From Pseudomonas cremoris (lineage in GTDB: Bacteria; Pseudomonadota; Gammaproteobacteria; Pseudomonadales; Pseudomonadaceae): 64,000 nt of DNA. The notes below the pieces were generated by a model, which was given only the letters and a program-made list of their open reading frames with translations, was not told the origin of the DNA and ran no database searches. Both the position numbers and the translations under genes were made by a program. Positions 9,833-18,840 of this stretch are shown piece after piece. The stretch's first letter is position 1, and each line of letters starts with the position of its first letter. The stretch is from the NCBI RefSeq assembly GCF_014230465.1, contig NZ_JAAXCY010000013.1, positions 1 to 64,000 on the forward strand, written 5' to 3'.

Positions 9833-9876
9833 GTTCTTACGGGCGATGAAAACAGATGTGGGAGTTCAGCCCGAAA

Positions 9877-10515
9877 TCAGCGCTGAACGACCCGCAGGTT
9901 GTTCTGCTCTTTAGGCAGCACGCGCTTGGCAATTACGTAGTTCTTGTCCCAGAACGGTTTTTTCAGCGTGTCGATGCTCACCGACTTGCCACGACGCGGT
10001 GCGTGGATAAAGCGGTCGTTGCCCAGGTAAATGGCAACGTGGTTGACCTGGCGGCTCTTGAGTTTGAAGAACAAAAGGTCGCCCGGCTTCAAGTCCTTGC
10101 GGTCAACTTTCAACCCGTGGCCGGCAGCCATGGCATTGGAAGTGCGGGGCAAATCCACTGCTTTGACGTCATTAAACGCATATTTCACCAAGCCGCTGCA
10201 GTCGAACCCTTTACTTGGGCTGCTGCCGCCCCAACGATAAGGAGTACCGAGCACGTTAACGGCGCGGCTGAGGACGTTGCTGCTTTGCTTGGTGTTGACG
10301 CCGACCAGGCCGGAAACGGCTTTGCCGTTGTGGGCCTTGCTCAGTTGAGTCGGGCGGTTGACGGTCAGCTTGGTCGCCTTGGCAGTACTTGGCGTGCTGT
10401 GGACTTTAGGGGTGAAACCGTTGACGTTCGGAAGTCGTTGCTCACGATTGGTGGCGTGGGCGGCCAGTGGCATTAATAGGCAGATGGTTAGCCATGTCTT
10501 GAAAAATGGTCGCAT
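9877..10515 (-). CDS. NlpC/P60 family cell wall peptidase
   Basis: This probable secreted peptidoglycan endopeptidase has 212 residues. A signal peptide covers about residues 1-21 (ending PLAAHA), followed by a low-complexity S/T/K-rich linker to about residue 80. The NlpC/P60 domain contains the catalytic cysteine C106 in FDCSGLVKYAF, histidine H159 in VNHVAIYLG and a third polar residue H171 in FIHAPRRG. The likely substrate is a D-Glu-diaminopimelate type bond in peptide stems. It lies convergent to pilT, and its own promoter must be in the 250 bases before the TM2 gene. Confidence 0.88.
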   Translation of the reverse strand: MRPFFKTWLTICLLMPLAAHATNREQRLPNVNGFTPKVHSTPSTAKATKLTVNRPTQLSKAHNGKAVSGLVGVNTKQSSNVLSRAVNVLGTPYRWGGSSPSKGFDCSGLVKYAFNDVKAVDLPRTSNAMAAGHGLKVDRKDLKPGDLLFFKLKSRQVNHVAIYLGNDRFIHAPRRGKSVSIDTLKKPFWDKNYVIAKRVLPKEQNNLRVVQR

Positions 10516-10765
10516 TAGGCGTGGCTCTTATGGGTTTGCGCGCAACTTTATAACAGCTTTTTGTGTCGTTCTCAGGCCGTTTGTCGACTGAACCTTGACG
10601 TCAAAATCAGGAAAAACGCGACGATTCGCCGCAATTGTCCTACACAAGTCAGGTGGGATAAGGCTTTGAGGGGTGGGAAGATACCATTAGCCGTACGTCG
10701 GGCGCCCGTAAAAAAGTCACAAAGAAAATGAAAAAATTTATCTATCGAGGCAAAAGAGGTACGCG

Positions 10766-11194
10766 ATGAACACCTATCGACAGGATTATTCCCAGCAAGA
10801 CACCCATAGCAAAGTGATCGGTTACCTGCTCTGGATTTTCGGTTTTACCGGGGCGCATCGCTTCTATTACGGCAAGCCCGTCACCGGCACGATCTGGTTT
10901 TTCACCTTCGGCCTGCTGGGCATCGGCTGGCTGATCGACCTGTTCCTGATCCCGGCCATGGACCGTGAAGCCGACCTGCGTTTTACCGCCGGGCCCATCG
11001 AATACAACGTCGCCTGGATTCTGTTGGCGTTCCTGGGGGTGTTCGGTGTGCACCGTATGTACCAAGGCAAATGGATCACCGGCCTGATCTACCTGCTGAC
11101 CGGCGGCTTGTTCCTGGTAGGGGTGCTGTATGACTTCTGGACGTTGAATACGCAGATTTCGATTCGTAATGCTGAGCGCAATGGCGGTCGCTGA
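10766..11194 (+). CDS. Membrane protein with two TM2 domains
   Basis: This 142-residue protein has a short polar N-terminus followed by two copies of the TM2 unit. Copy one runs from about residue 21 (GAHRFYYGK) to LIDLFLIP, and copy two from about residue 95 (GVHRMYQGK) to LYDFWTL. Each copy has two membrane helices around a short turn and ends with a conserved aspartate. The role of bacterial TM2 proteins is unknown. The region from 10516 to 10765 upstream is AT-rich near its end and probably holds its promoter; I see no other gene there. A REPIN follows. Confidence 0.8.
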   Translation: MNTYRQDYSQQDTHSKVIGYLLWIFGFTGAHRFYYGKPVTGTIWFFTFGLLGIGWLIDLFLIPAMDREADLRFTAGPIEYNVAWILLAFLGVFGVHRMYQGKWITGLIYLLTGGLFLVGVLYDFWTLNTQISIRNAERNGGR

Positions 11195-11218
11195 ACATCT
11201 AGAGGCCTATGCAAAACC

Positions 11219-11313
11219 AAATGTGGGAGCGGGCTTGCTCGCGAATTCGGTGGATCAGTGACGAATTTGTCGACTGACACTCCGCATTCGCGAGCAAGCC
11301 CGCTCCCACATTT
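11219..11313. repeat. REPIN palindrome (REP doublet)
   Basis: This has the same architecture as the copy at 2033: GTGGGAGCGGGCTTGCTCGC on the left and its reverse complement on the right, with about 45 bases between. It lies between the TM2 gene and the convergent pyrC' gene and may act as a bidirectional 3' end structure. The left arm has one change, GAATTC instead of GAATGC. Confidence 0.9.
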
Positions 11314-11328
11314 TTTACCGTGCCCGCT

Positions 11329-12600
11329 TTAGGCCTGGTAGGTGATTCTCCCGTCGACCACGGTGTAGCGCACCGCCGCCGGCAGGCTATGGCCGATGAA
11401 CGGGCAGTTTTCGCCCTTGGACAACCAATGCTCCCCGGCCACCGTCGAGCTGCTCAGGTCAAACAGCACCAGGTCCGCCGGCGCACCCACCGCCAACTTG
11501 CCCGCCGGTAGACGCAAGGCCTCGGCCGGGCCGGCGCTCAAGCGTGCCAGCAGCGTCGGCAAGTCCAACAGACCGTCTTCCACCAAGGTCATCGCCAGCG
11601 GCAATAGCAGCTCGACGCTGCTGATGCCAGGCTCTGTCGCACCAAACGGTGCCAGCTTGGCATCCCGCTCGTGGGGCTGGTGATGGCTGGAGATCGCCAA
11701 TACCACACCCGACTTCACCGCCGCACGCAAACCGTCACGGTCGGCACGGGTGCGCAGCGGAGGCTGCACGTGGTACAGGCTGGAGAAGTCGATCAGCGCC
11801 TCATCCGTCAGAATCAGCTGATACAGCGCCACATCCGCCGTTACCGGCAAACCACGGGCCTGGGCCTGGGCGATCAGCGCCACACCGCGTGCGCTGGTCA
11901 GTTGGCTAAAGTGCGCGCGTACACCGCTTTGTTCCACTAGCAGTAGGTCGCGGGCCAGGGCCACGGTTTCGGCGGTTTCCGGGATGCCCGGCAGGCCGAG
12001 GAAGCTGGCCACGGCGCCTTCATGGGCCAGGCCGCCTTCGGCCAGGTCGCGGTCCTGGGAGTGGAAGATCACCGTCAGGTCGAAGGTGGCCGCGTATTCC
12101 AGGGCGCGCAGCAGCGTCCGGGTGCTGCGAAAGCTCTCCAGGCCATTACCGAAAGCCACGCAACCGGCGTCGCGCAGGGCGATCAGCTCGGCGAGTTGTT
12201 CGCCTTCCAGGCCTTTGCTCAGGGCACCGATGGGGAACACTTTGCAATTGCCGGCTTCGCGGGCGCGGTCGAGGATCAGTTCGGTCACCGCCGAGGTATC
12301 CAGGATCGGCTTGGTGTGCGGCGGGCAGCACAGGCTGGTCACGCCACCGGCAGCGGCGGCGCGGGTTTCGCTGGTGATGTTGCCTTTGCGGCTGTAGCCC
12401 GGTTCGCGCAGGGCGACGTTCAGGTCTACCAGGCCAGGCGCGGCAACGAGGCCTTTGGCGTCGATGCTTTCAACTGCGCTGAAACCTGCTGGGGCGGCGC
12501 CGATGGCAATGATCTTGCCGGCGTCCAGGTGCAAATCGGTAACTTGATCCAGGCCACTGGCCGGATCGATGACGCGGGCGCCGAGGATGCTGAGCTTCAC
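11329..12600 (-). CDS. pyrC': Dihydroorotase-like subunit PyrC' (catalytically inactive)
   Basis: This 423-residue member of the dihydroorotase/amidohydrolase family is the partner of aspartate transcarbamoylase. In active enzymes the metal-binding motif is D-x-H-x-H followed by LREPG; here residues 59-68 read [10 protein letters not shown], so both histidines are replaced (N61, A63). Pseudomonas is known to use such an inactive PyrC' as a structural subunit needed to assemble PyrB into the dodecameric enzyme. Its ATG overlaps the pyrB stop by four bases, giving the coupled production expected for a complex. An active PyrC must be encoded elsewhere. Confidence 0.92.
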   Translation of the reverse strand: MKLSILGARVIDPASGLDQVTDLHLDAGKIIAIGAAPAGFSAVESIDAKGLVAAPGLVDLNVALREPGYSRKGNITSETRAAAAGGVTSLCCPPHTKPILDTSAVTELILDRAREAGNCKVFPIGALSKGLEGEQLAELIALRDAGCVAFGNGLESFRSTRTLLRALEYAATFDLTVIFHSQDRDLAEGGLAHEGAVASFLGLPGIPETAETVALARDLLLVEQSGVRAHFSQLTSARGVALIAQAQARGLPVTADVALYQLILTDEALIDFSSLYHVQPPLRTRADRDGLRAAVKSGVVLAISSHHQPHERDAKLAPFGATEPGISSVELLLPLAMTLVEDGLLDLPTLLARLSAGPAEALRLPAGKLAVGAPADLVLFDLSSSTVAGEHWLSKGENCPFIGHSLPAAVRYTVVDGRITYQA

Positions 12601-13601
12601 TGGGCGTTCTCCTGCTCGAATTGACGTTGCGCGGTTTGCCCGCTCATGGCCATGGACAGCACGGCCATGCGTACGGCGATGCCGTAGGTGACCTGGTTCA
12701 GAATGACCGATTGCGGGCCGTCGGCTACCGCCGACTCAATCTCCACGCCACGGTTGATCGGGCCAGGGTGCATCACGATGGCGTCCGGCTTGGCGCCGGC
12801 CAGGCGTGCGGTGGTCAGGCCGAACAGGCGGTAGAACTCGCCTTCGCTCGGTAGCAGGCCACCGGCCATGCGCTCGCGTTGCAGGCGCAGCATGATCACC
12901 ACGTCCACATCCTTGAGGCCTTCGGCCATGTCGGTGTAGACCTTCACGCCGTACTGCTCGATACCGATGGGCAGCAGGGTTTTCGGCGCGATCACGCGGA
13001 TATCCGGGCAACCCAGGGCTTTGAGGGCCAACATGTTCGAACGCGCGACCCGCGAGTGCAGGATGTCGCCGACGATGGCTACCGAGAGGTTTTCAAAGCT
13101 GCCCTTGTGCCGACGGATGGTGAGCATGTCGAGCATGCCCTGGGTCGGGTGGGCGTGGCGGCCGTCGCCGCCGTTGATGATTGCGACCTGCGGGCACACG
13201 TGCTCGGCGATGAAGTGCGCGGCGCCGGAGTCGCCGTGGCGCACCACGAACATGTCAGCGGCCATAGCCTCCAGGTTGCGCAAGGTGTCGAGCAGGGTTT
13301 CGCCCTTGCTGGCCGACGACGTGGACACGTTCAGCGTGATCACGTCAGCTGACAGCCGCTGGGCTGCCAGTTCGAAGGTGGTGCGGGTGCGGGTGGAGTT
13401 CTCGAAGAACACATTGCAGATGGTCTTGCCGCGCAGCAGCGGGACCTTCTTCACCGCGCGGCCACCGACTTCGAGGAACGAGTCGGCGGTGTCGAGGATT
13501 TCGGTGAGCAGTTCGCGGGGCAAACCGTCGAGGGACAAGAAATGTTGCAACTGACCCTGAGCATTGAGCTGCAGCGGGCGCTTGGCATCTAAAGGCGTCA
13601 T
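12597..13601 (-). CDS. pyrB: Aspartate carbamoyltransferase catalytic subunit
   Basis: PyrB joins carbamoyl phosphate and aspartate in pyrimidine synthesis. The 334-residue protein carries the carbamoyl-phosphate loop STRTRT at 69-74 and the late motif [10 protein letters not shown]. It has a longer N-terminal arm (about 20 residues before LDGLPRE) than the enterobacterial enzyme, as known for Pseudomonas, where this region binds regulatory nucleotides. pyrR lies 24 bases upstream and pyrC' overlaps downstream, giving a pyrR-pyrB-pyrC' operon. Confidence 0.96.
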   Translation of the reverse strand: MTPLDAKRPLQLNAQGQLQHFLSLDGLPRELLTEILDTADSFLEVGGRAVKKVPLLRGKTICNVFFENSTRTRTTFELAAQRLSADVITLNVSTSSASKGETLLDTLRNLEAMAADMFVVRHGDSGAAHFIAEHVCPQVAIINGGDGRHAHPTQGMLDMLTIRRHKGSFENLSVAIVGDILHSRVARSNMLALKALGCPDIRVIAPKTLLPIGIEQYGVKVYTDMAEGLKDVDVVIMLRLQRERMAGGLLPSEGEFYRLFGLTTARLAGAKPDAIVMHPGPINRGVEIESAVADGPQSVILNQVTYGIAVRMAVLSMAMSGQTAQRQFEQENAQ

Positions 13602-13625
13602 CGCGGGGACTCTTTACAAGGCGGT

Positions 13626-14132
13626 TTAAAGGGCGAGGTCTTGCAGTTCGAGTGCGAGCGGCGTTGGACCGAGCAATTTTACCCGCTGGTGGGCTTCCAG
13701 CGACAGTGTGGCGCCGACCACATCCGGGCTGATTGGTAGCTCACCCGCGTCCAGGTCCAGCAGGCACACCAGGGTCACGCTGGCTGGGCGGCCGTAGTCG
13801 AACAGTTCGTTCATGGCAGCGCGAATGGTACGACCGCTCATCAGTACGTCGTCGATCAGCACCAGGTGCTGGCCTTCGATCTCGAACGGCAGGGCCGAAG
13901 GGCGCACTTGCGGGTGCAGGCCGTTTTGGCTGAAGTCGTCGCGGTAGAAGGACACGTCCAGCGTACCCAAGGGTGAATCGCTGCCCAGTGCTTCCAGCAA
14001 TGCCTGGGCGACCCACACACCGCCGGTGCGAATGCCGATGAAGCGTGGCTCGCTGATGGCGCGGTGTTGCAGATGGGCCGTGAGGCGGGTGGCCATCTGG
14101 CTGATCAGTTCGGCGGGGTTCGGCAAGCTCAT
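13626..14132 (-). CDS. pyrR: Bifunctional pyrimidine regulator/uracil phosphoribosyltransferase PyrR
   Basis: This 168-residue protein belongs to the type I phosphoribosyltransferases, with the PRPP-binding segment [19 protein letters not shown] start it at ATG 14132, preceded by AAGGAG at a good spacing, rather than at the upstream open frame, which would overlap the ruvX terminator region. PyrR can bind pyr mRNA or act as uracil phosphoribosyltransferase; in Pseudomonas it acts on pyrimidine gene expression. No classical PyrR attenuator hairpin series is visible in the short leader. Confidence 0.93.
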   Translation of the reverse strand: MSLPNPAELISQMATRLTAHLQHRAISEPRFIGIRTGGVWVAQALLEALGSDSPLGTLDVSFYRDDFSQNGLHPQVRPSALPFEIEGQHLVLIDDVLMSGRTIRAAMNELFDYGRPASVTLVCLLDLDAGELPISPDVVGATLSLEAHQRVKLLGPTPLALELQDLAL

Positions 14133-14180
14133 GGTGGCTCCTTCAAGGCCTTGGCGCAGGCAAGGCCCGGGCTCAAACGT

Positions 14181-14203
14181 AAAAAGACGCGGCAAGCCGC
14201 GTC
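14181..14203 (-). terminator. Intrinsic terminator after ruvX
   Basis: Read on the minus strand, GACGCGGC-TT-GCCGCGTC forms an eight-base stem followed by five Ts. It lies 3 bases after the ruvX stop and ahead of pyrR, so it ends the yqgE-ruvX transcript and gives the pyr operon its own promoter space. Confidence 0.85.
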
Positions 14204-14205
14204 AG

Positions 14206-14643
14206 TCAGGATTCAAATAAAGCGGTGTTTTCGTCCAGCCAACCCTGCAATAACAGGGCGGCGGCGATGGCGTCCACGGGGTTGTCGCGGTAGCTGCCTT
14301 TCTGGCCGCCACGATCGCGGCGCTCGCCTTTGGCTTCAAAGGTAGTGAGGCGTTCATCGTGGGTATAGAAGGGCAGGTTGTAGCGGCCATTGAGGCGGCG
14401 GGCGAACTTTTCGGCGCGCAGGCACATGTCACTGGGGGTGCCGTCCATGTTCAAGGGCAGGCCGACCACCACCGCGTCGGGCTTCCACTCCTTGATCAGG
14501 GCTTCGACCTGGTTCCAGTCCGGCACGCCGTTCTGGGCTTTCAAGGTGCACAGCTCGCGGGCCTGGCCGGTAATGACCTGGCCGACCGCTACGCCGATCT
14601 GTTTGGTGCCGTAGTCAAAGCCGAGGATCAAACGCAAAGCCAT
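14206..14643 (-). CDS. ruvX: Holliday junction resolvase-like protein RuvX (YqgF)
   Basis: This 145-residue RNase H-fold nuclease has LGFDYGTKQIGVAVG at its start, with the first catalytic aspartate, then the VVGLPLNMDGT segment and a late YRDNPVDAIAAALLLQGW with the last acidic residue. The family is linked to resolution of DNA junctions and to 16S rRNA precursor processing. Its ATG overlaps the yqgE stop by one base, so the pair is coupled, as in many gammaproteobacteria. Confidence 0.94.
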   Translation of the reverse strand: MALRLILGFDYGTKQIGVAVGQVITGQARELCTLKAQNGVPDWNQVEALIKEWKPDAVVVGLPLNMDGTPSDMCLRAEKFARRLNGRYNLPFYTHDERLTTFEAKGERRDRGGQKGSYRDNPVDAIAAALLLQGWLDENTALFES

Positions 14644-15212
14644 CAGGCGTGCCCCGCCTGGCTGGTGAGCAGGCTGAGGTTGACCCGCAGCTTGGCCGCC
14701 GCCGCTTCCAGGCGCAGTTCACTGGGGGTGTTGAACAGGATTTCGGCGTCAAATGGGCAGGTCAACCAGGCATTGCTGGCCAGTTCCGCTTCCAATTGGC
14801 CTGCTTCCCAGCCGGCATAGCCGAGGGTGATCACGCTTTGCTCAGGGCCGACGCCGTCCGCGATGGCGAACAACACGTCCTGGGACGTGGACAACGACAC
14901 GCCTTCAAGGTCGACGGTAGCCTGGAACTTCGGCCCGCTAGGGTGCAACACAAAACCGCGATCCGTCTGCACCGGCCCACCGATGTAGATCGGCACGCCT
15001 TGGCAGCGGGCTGGCGGGTCGATTTCGGGACGCAGTTGCTCAAGGATATCCGCCAGGTTCAGCTCTTGCGGGCGGTTGATCACCAACCCCATGGCACCAT
15101 TGGCCGTGTGCTCGACGATGTAGGTCAAGGTCTGCGCAAAGTTCGGGTCGGCCATATGGGGCATGGCGATCAGGAATTGGTGCTTGAGGTAGGTCGGGCT
15201 GACGTTTTTCAT
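14643..15212 (-). CDS. yqgE: YqgE/AlgH family protein
   Basis: This 189-residue DUF179-family protein begins MKNVSPTYLKHQFLIAMPHM and contains the family segments GAMGLVINRP, YIGGPVQTDRGFVLHP and TLGYAGWEAGQLEAEL. I use ATG 15212 because it starts the conserved part; an upstream in-frame start would add 12 unconserved residues. In Pseudomonas the homolog AlgH is associated with alginate regulation, but the biochemical function is unknown. It is coupled to ruvX downstream. Confidence 0.92.
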   Translation of the reverse strand: MKNVSPTYLKHQFLIAMPHMADPNFAQTLTYIVEHTANGAMGLVINRPQELNLADILEQLRPEIDPPARCQGVPIYIGGPVQTDRGFVLHPSGPKFQATVDLEGVSLSTSQDVLFAIADGVGPEQSVITLGYAGWEAGQLEAELASNAWLTCPFDAEILFNTPSELRLEAAAAKLRVNLSLLTSQAGHA

Positions 15213-15268
15213 GTCCGCTAGTGTGGCGTTGGAGGGGCGAACTGACAAGCCTGATGCTCATCGCAGGG

Positions 15269-15299
15269 GATCGTTCCCATGCAGAGCGTAGGAACGATC
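15269..15299. repeat. Intergenic palindrome of the GATCGTTCC class
   Basis: GATCGTTCC at 15269 pairs with GGAACGATC ending at 15299, around a loop containing GCAGAGCG. This is a different palindrome class from the GTGGGAGC REPINs, and similar elements are common between Pseudomonas genes. It lies between the tonB stop and the yqgE start on the minus strand. Confidence 0.7.
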
Positions 15300-15307
15300 A
15301 TCACGTA

Positions 15308-16213
15308 TCAGTTGCTGGAAAGGCGATCGCCCTTGGCGAACTTCCAGGTACGGATGATTTCCAGGCGGTCCACGTCGTTCAGGTCGCCTGTAAACGGCGC
15401 GAAAGGCGCAGCCAGGCGCACGATGCGTTGGGCGGCCTGGTCCAGCAACGGCTGGCCGGACGACTCCAGTACCTGCACCTCATACAGCGTGCCGTCGCGG
15501 TTGATCGACACCAGCAAGCGCAAATTGCCGTAGATCTGCTGGCGCCGTGCTTCGTCCGGGTAGTTGAGGTTGCCGATACGCTCGACCTTCTTGCGCCATT
15601 CGTCCTTATACCAGGCACCTTTGTCGCGCATAGTGGAGGCGGCATTCAGCCGGTAGATACGTGGACGTTTGGCGTACAGCTGTTGTTCGTTGGCCAGTTC
15701 GGCTTCCAGGCTGGAGATTTCATCGGTCAGCGTCGAACTGTCGAACGTGGGGGCGGGCTTGACGGGCTCGGGTTTTGGCTCGGCCTTGGTTTTTTCGCGC
15801 TGGGTCGGGGCTTTTTGCGGCTTGGGCGCGACGGTCGTCACGGTGGCCTTGGGTGTGGCCTGCTTGACCTCAGGCTTGGCTGCCGGCGGCGGGGTTATCT
15901 TATTCACCTTGTTGTCCTGGAACGGCGCTACTTCGGTGGTCTTGGGCACGGCTTTTTTGTCGAGGGTGCCGCTGCCCTGCTGGTTGTCCTGGGCGAGAAA
16001 GTCAGCCTTCTCGGGCTTTTTTTCGCTCTTGAACGTGGCGAGGGTAATTTCCAGGGTCTTGGTGATCTGCTTGGGCTCGACCATGGTGAAACCCAGGCCG
16101 AGGATCAGCGCCAGGTGAATCAATGCAGCCAGGAACAGGGTAAATCCGAGTCGATCAGCCGGGCGCACGCCGCTGTGGGAGAGTTCGGGGGGCAGATCGG
16201 ACGGGAGTGTCAT
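15308..16213 (-). CDS. tonB: Energy transducer TonB family protein (TonB3-like by position)
   Basis: TonB couples the inner-membrane proton gradient to outer-membrane receptors. The 301-residue protein has one membrane helix at about residues 22-44, a Pro/Lys-rich stretch (about 95-155, with PPPAAKP and PKPEPVKPAP), and a C-terminal TonB domain with YPDEARRQQIYGNLRLLVSI. No exbB/exbD lies nearby. Its place between yqgE and gshB, next to pilG, matches P. aeruginosa tonB3, which is known to be needed for normal twitching motility. That link is inferred from gene order. Confidence 0.87.
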   Translation of the reverse strand: MTLPSDLPPELSHSGVRPADRLGFTLFLAALIHLALILGLGFTMVEPKQITKTLEITLATFKSEKKPEKADFLAQDNQQGSGTLDKKAVPKTTEVAPFQDNKVNKITPPPAAKPEVKQATPKATVTTVAPKPQKAPTQREKTKAEPKPEPVKPAPTFDSSTLTDEISSLEAELANEQQLYAKRPRIYRLNAASTMRDKGAWYKDEWRKKVERIGNLNYPDEARRQQIYGNLRLLVSINRDGTLYEVQVLESSGQPLLDQAAQRIVRLAAPFAPFTGDLNDVDRLEIIRTWKFAKGDRLSSN

Positions 16214-16290
16214 GACAAGAAAACCAACATCGCGCGTTTCACAGGTGGCGCATGATAACGCAATGTTGGTTTGTGTCCGGCTGTTCTATG

Positions 16291-17244
16291 TCACTTGGCT
16301 TGTAGCTTGCGCTCAATGGCGGCCATCAGCATTTCGCCGATGTTCGTGCCAAATGCGTTGTCGATCTCGCGGATACAGGTCGGGCTGGTGACGTTGATTT
16401 CGGTGAGGTGCTCACCAATTACGTCTAGGCCTACAAACAACAAACCTTTTTCCCGCAGGGTTGGGCCAACCTGGCCTGCGATCCAGCGATCCTTGTCCGA
16501 CAACGGACGCGCTTCGCCACGGCCACCGGCCGCCAGGTTGCCACGGGTCTCGCCCGCTGCCGGGATGCGCGCCAGGCAGTAATCCACGGGTTCACCGTCG
16601 ATCATCAGGATGCGCTTATCGCCGTCCTTGATTGCCGGCAGGTAGGCCTGCCCCATTATCTGCTGGGTGCCCAAGGCGGTCAGGGTTTCCAGGATCACCG
16701 ACAGGTTCGGGTCGCCGGCGCGATGACGGAAGATGGAGGTGCCGCCCATGCCATCCAGCGGCTTGAGGATCACATCGCCGTGCTTGGCGGCGAATTCACG
16801 CAGCACGTCGGCGCGGCGGCTGACCACGGTCGGCGGGGTGCACTGTGGGAACAGCGTGGCGAACAGCTTTTCATTGCAGTCGCGCAGGCTTTGCGGCTTG
16901 TTGACGATCAATACGCCGGCACGTTCGGCCTGCTCCAGCAGGTAGGTGGAGTAGACGAACTCCATGTCGAACGGCGGATCCTTGCGCATCAGGATCACGT
17001 CCAGGTCGCTCAGGGGGCTGTCGACTTCGTCTGCCAGTTCGAACCACTTCTCAGGGTTGGCGAACACCTGCAGCGGGCGCATGCGAGCGCGGGCCTCGCC
17101 GTCACCCTGGTAAAGGTCGCGCTGTTCCATATAGAACAGGGTCCAGCCGCGGGCCTGGGCGGCCAGGAGCATGGCCAGCGAACTGTCCTTTTTATAGGAA
17201 ATGCTGGCGATAGGGTCCATGACAATGCCGACGCGAACGCTCAT
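16291..17244 (-). CDS. gshB: Glutathione synthetase
   Basis: GshB ligates glycine to gamma-glutamylcysteine using ATP, the second step of glutathione synthesis. The 317-residue ATP-grasp protein has the N-terminal MDPIASISYKKDSSLAML segment, the glycine-rich loop LDGMGGTSIFRH, and the late INVTSPTCIREID signature that places metal-binding residues. Length is normal. It is divergent from pilG, with about 240 bases between the starts that should carry promoters for both; no obvious hairpin is visible there. Confidence 0.96.
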   Translation of the reverse strand: MSVRVGIVMDPIASISYKKDSSLAMLLAAQARGWTLFYMEQRDLYQGDGEARARMRPLQVFANPEKWFELADEVDSPLSDLDVILMRKDPPFDMEFVYSTYLLEQAERAGVLIVNKPQSLRDCNEKLFATLFPQCTPPTVVSRRADVLREFAAKHGDVILKPLDGMGGTSIFRHRAGDPNLSVILETLTALGTQQIMGQAYLPAIKDGDKRILMIDGEPVDYCLARIPAAGETRGNLAAGGRGEARPLSDKDRWIAGQVGPTLREKGLLFVGLDVIGEHLTEINVTSPTCIREIDNAFGTNIGEMLMAAIERKLQAK

Positions 17245-17483
17245 GGGGGATTTCCTCTAGCAAATTAGGGCGCATAAAAGTGGCGTCAGAGTGGCGCTGC
17301 GGCTGTTGTGGGTCAAGGAAAAACCACCTGGCCGGTTGCTCGATAGATTGCGCCCGGAGACTGTGCTAAAAAGACTGCCACGGCGCAGCAGCCCTTGAAT
17401 TCCAAGGCTTGCGGCGCTCATCCTGTGCAACATCAGGCAGTACACACCGAAAACCGATTCGCTGTGGCGATGGTAGAGCAGAT

Positions 17484-17891
17484 ATGGAACAGCATTCCAA
17501 CGCCTTGAGAGTGATGGTGATCGACGATTCAAAGACGATCCGCCGCACCGCCGAAACCCTGTTGAAGAACGCAGGGTGCGAAGTCATCACGGCCATCGAC
17601 GGTTTCGATGCCCTGGCCCGGATTGTTGATCATCACCCGCACATTATCTTTGTCGACATCATGATGCCGCGCCTGGATGGCTATCAGACCTGCGCCCTGG
17701 TGAAGAACAACCCGGCGTTCAAGTCGATCCCGGTGATCATGCTGTCTTCCAAGGACGGCCTGTTCGACAAGGCCAAGGGGCGCATCGTGGGTGTCGATCA
17801 GTTTTTGACCAAGCCTTTCAGCAAGGAAGAACTGCTGGGCGCGATCAAGGCCTACGTGCCTGCCTTCGCCGCAGTAGAACAAGCACACTGA
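17484..17891 (+). CDS. pilG: Twitching motility response regulator PilG
   Basis: This 135-residue single-domain CheY-like regulator takes phosphate from the ChpA kinase and acts on pilus extension. The acidic pair is D14-D15, the phosphoacceptor is D58 in IIFVDIMMPRLDG, and the lysine is in FLTKPFS. I start at ATG 17484 because it gives MEQHSNALRVMVIDDS, the PilG beginning; upstream ORF extension runs through unconserved sequence. It is the first gene of the pilGHIJ-chpA-chpC run, with pilH 46 bases downstream. Confidence 0.94.
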   Translation: MEQHSNALRVMVIDDSKTIRRTAETLLKNAGCEVITAIDGFDALARIVDHHPHIIFVDIMMPRLDGYQTCALVKNNPAFKSIPVIMLSSKDGLFDKAKGRIVGVDQFLTKPFSKEELLGAIKAYVPAFAAVEQAH

Positions 17892-17937
17892 CACCACCTC
17901 ACAAGGGCTGGCGTCTACCTAAGTAGTGGGGAAAACC

Positions 17938-18303
17938 ATGGCACGTGTTCTGATCGTCGACGATTCGCCGACCGAAATGTACAAACTGACCGGTATGCTG
18001 GAAAAGCATGGTCACCAGGTCCTCAAGGCCGAAAACGGCGCGGACGGCGTGGCCCTGGCCCGCCAGGAAAAACCCGACGCCGTGCTGATGGACATCGTGA
18101 TGCCGGGCCTCAACGGCTTCCAGGCCACCCGCCAGCTGTCCAAGGAGCCGGAAACCAACGGCATCCCGATCATCATCATCACCACCAAGGATCAGGAAAC
18201 CGACAAGATCTGGGGCGCCCGCCAGGGGGCCAAGGACTACCTGACCAAGCCGGTGGACGAAGACACCCTGATCGCCACCCTGAACAAGGTGCTGGCCGGC
18301 TGA
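17938..18303 (+). CDS. pilH: Twitching motility response regulator PilH
   Basis: This 121-residue CheY-like receiver has acidic residues D8-D9, phosphoacceptor D52 in VLMDIVMPGLNG, and a conserved lysine in YLTKPVDED. PilH is thought to act as a phosphate sink or as the regulator favouring retraction, opposite to PilG. ATG 17938 is preceded by GGGGAAAA and starts the conserved MARVLIVDDS. pilI follows after 12 bases. Confidence 0.94.
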   Translation: MARVLIVDDSPTEMYKLTGMLEKHGHQVLKAENGADGVALARQEKPDAVLMDIVMPGLNGFQATRQLSKEPETNGIPIIIITTKDQETDKIWGARQGAKDYLTKPVDEDTLIATLNKVLAG

Positions 18304-18315
18304 CGGCAGGCCATC

Positions 18316-18840
18316 ATGACCGAGTCGCAAACCGCCTTTGAGCTGTTGCTGGACATCGACCGCCGTTGCCGCCTGCTGGCCGCCGACCTGCCGTCGCAGG
18401 AAACCCGCCTGCAACGTTGGAGCGGCATCGGCTTTCGCGTGGGGCTGCATTGGTACGTAGCGCCCATGGGCGAAGTCGCCGAAGTCCTGCATGAACCGCG
18501 CTGCACCTTGATGCCCGGGGTGAAGGCCTGGGTCAAGGGCGTGGCCAACCTGCGCGGGCGCCTGTTGCCGGTGATGGACCTGGGCGGGTTTCTCGGCCTT
18601 GAACTGTCCAGGGCACGCAAGCAACGGCGAGTGCTGGTGGTGGAATACAACGACTTGTTTGTCGGGCTGCTGGTGGACGAGGTGGTAGGCATGCAGCATT
18701 TCGCGCAAGACGCATTGCAGGCGAACGCCGTTCCCGGCGCGCCGTTTATCCAGGGCCAGTTCGATGGCGAACCGCTGTGGCAGGTCTTCAGCCCCTTCGC
18801 CCTGGCGCAGGCCCCAGGCTTCATGGATGTTGCCGCATGA
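18316..18840 (+). CDS. pilI: Chemotaxis coupling protein PilI (CheW-like)
   Basis: This 174-residue CheW-domain protein is expected to link the receptor PilJ to the kinase ChpA. The CheW features are [42 protein letters not shown] and [19 protein letters not shown]. It is cytoplasmic, with no signal or membrane segment. The stop codon overlaps the pilJ start (ATGA), showing coupled translation. Confidence 0.92.
   Translation: MTESQTAFELLLDIDRRCRLLAADLPSQETRLQRWSGIGFRVGLHWYVAPMGEVAEVLHEPRCTLMPGVKAWVKGVANLRGRLLPVMDLGGFLGLELSRARKQRRVLVVEYNDLFVGLLVDEVVGMQHFAQDALQANAVPGAPFIQGQFDGEPLWQVFSPFALAQAPGFMDVAA

Noticed and set aside
15220..15310. Intergenic hairpin before yqgE as a terminator of tonB
   Set aside because: It lacks a T run and matches a widespread Pseudomonas palindrome, so I list it as a repeat instead.
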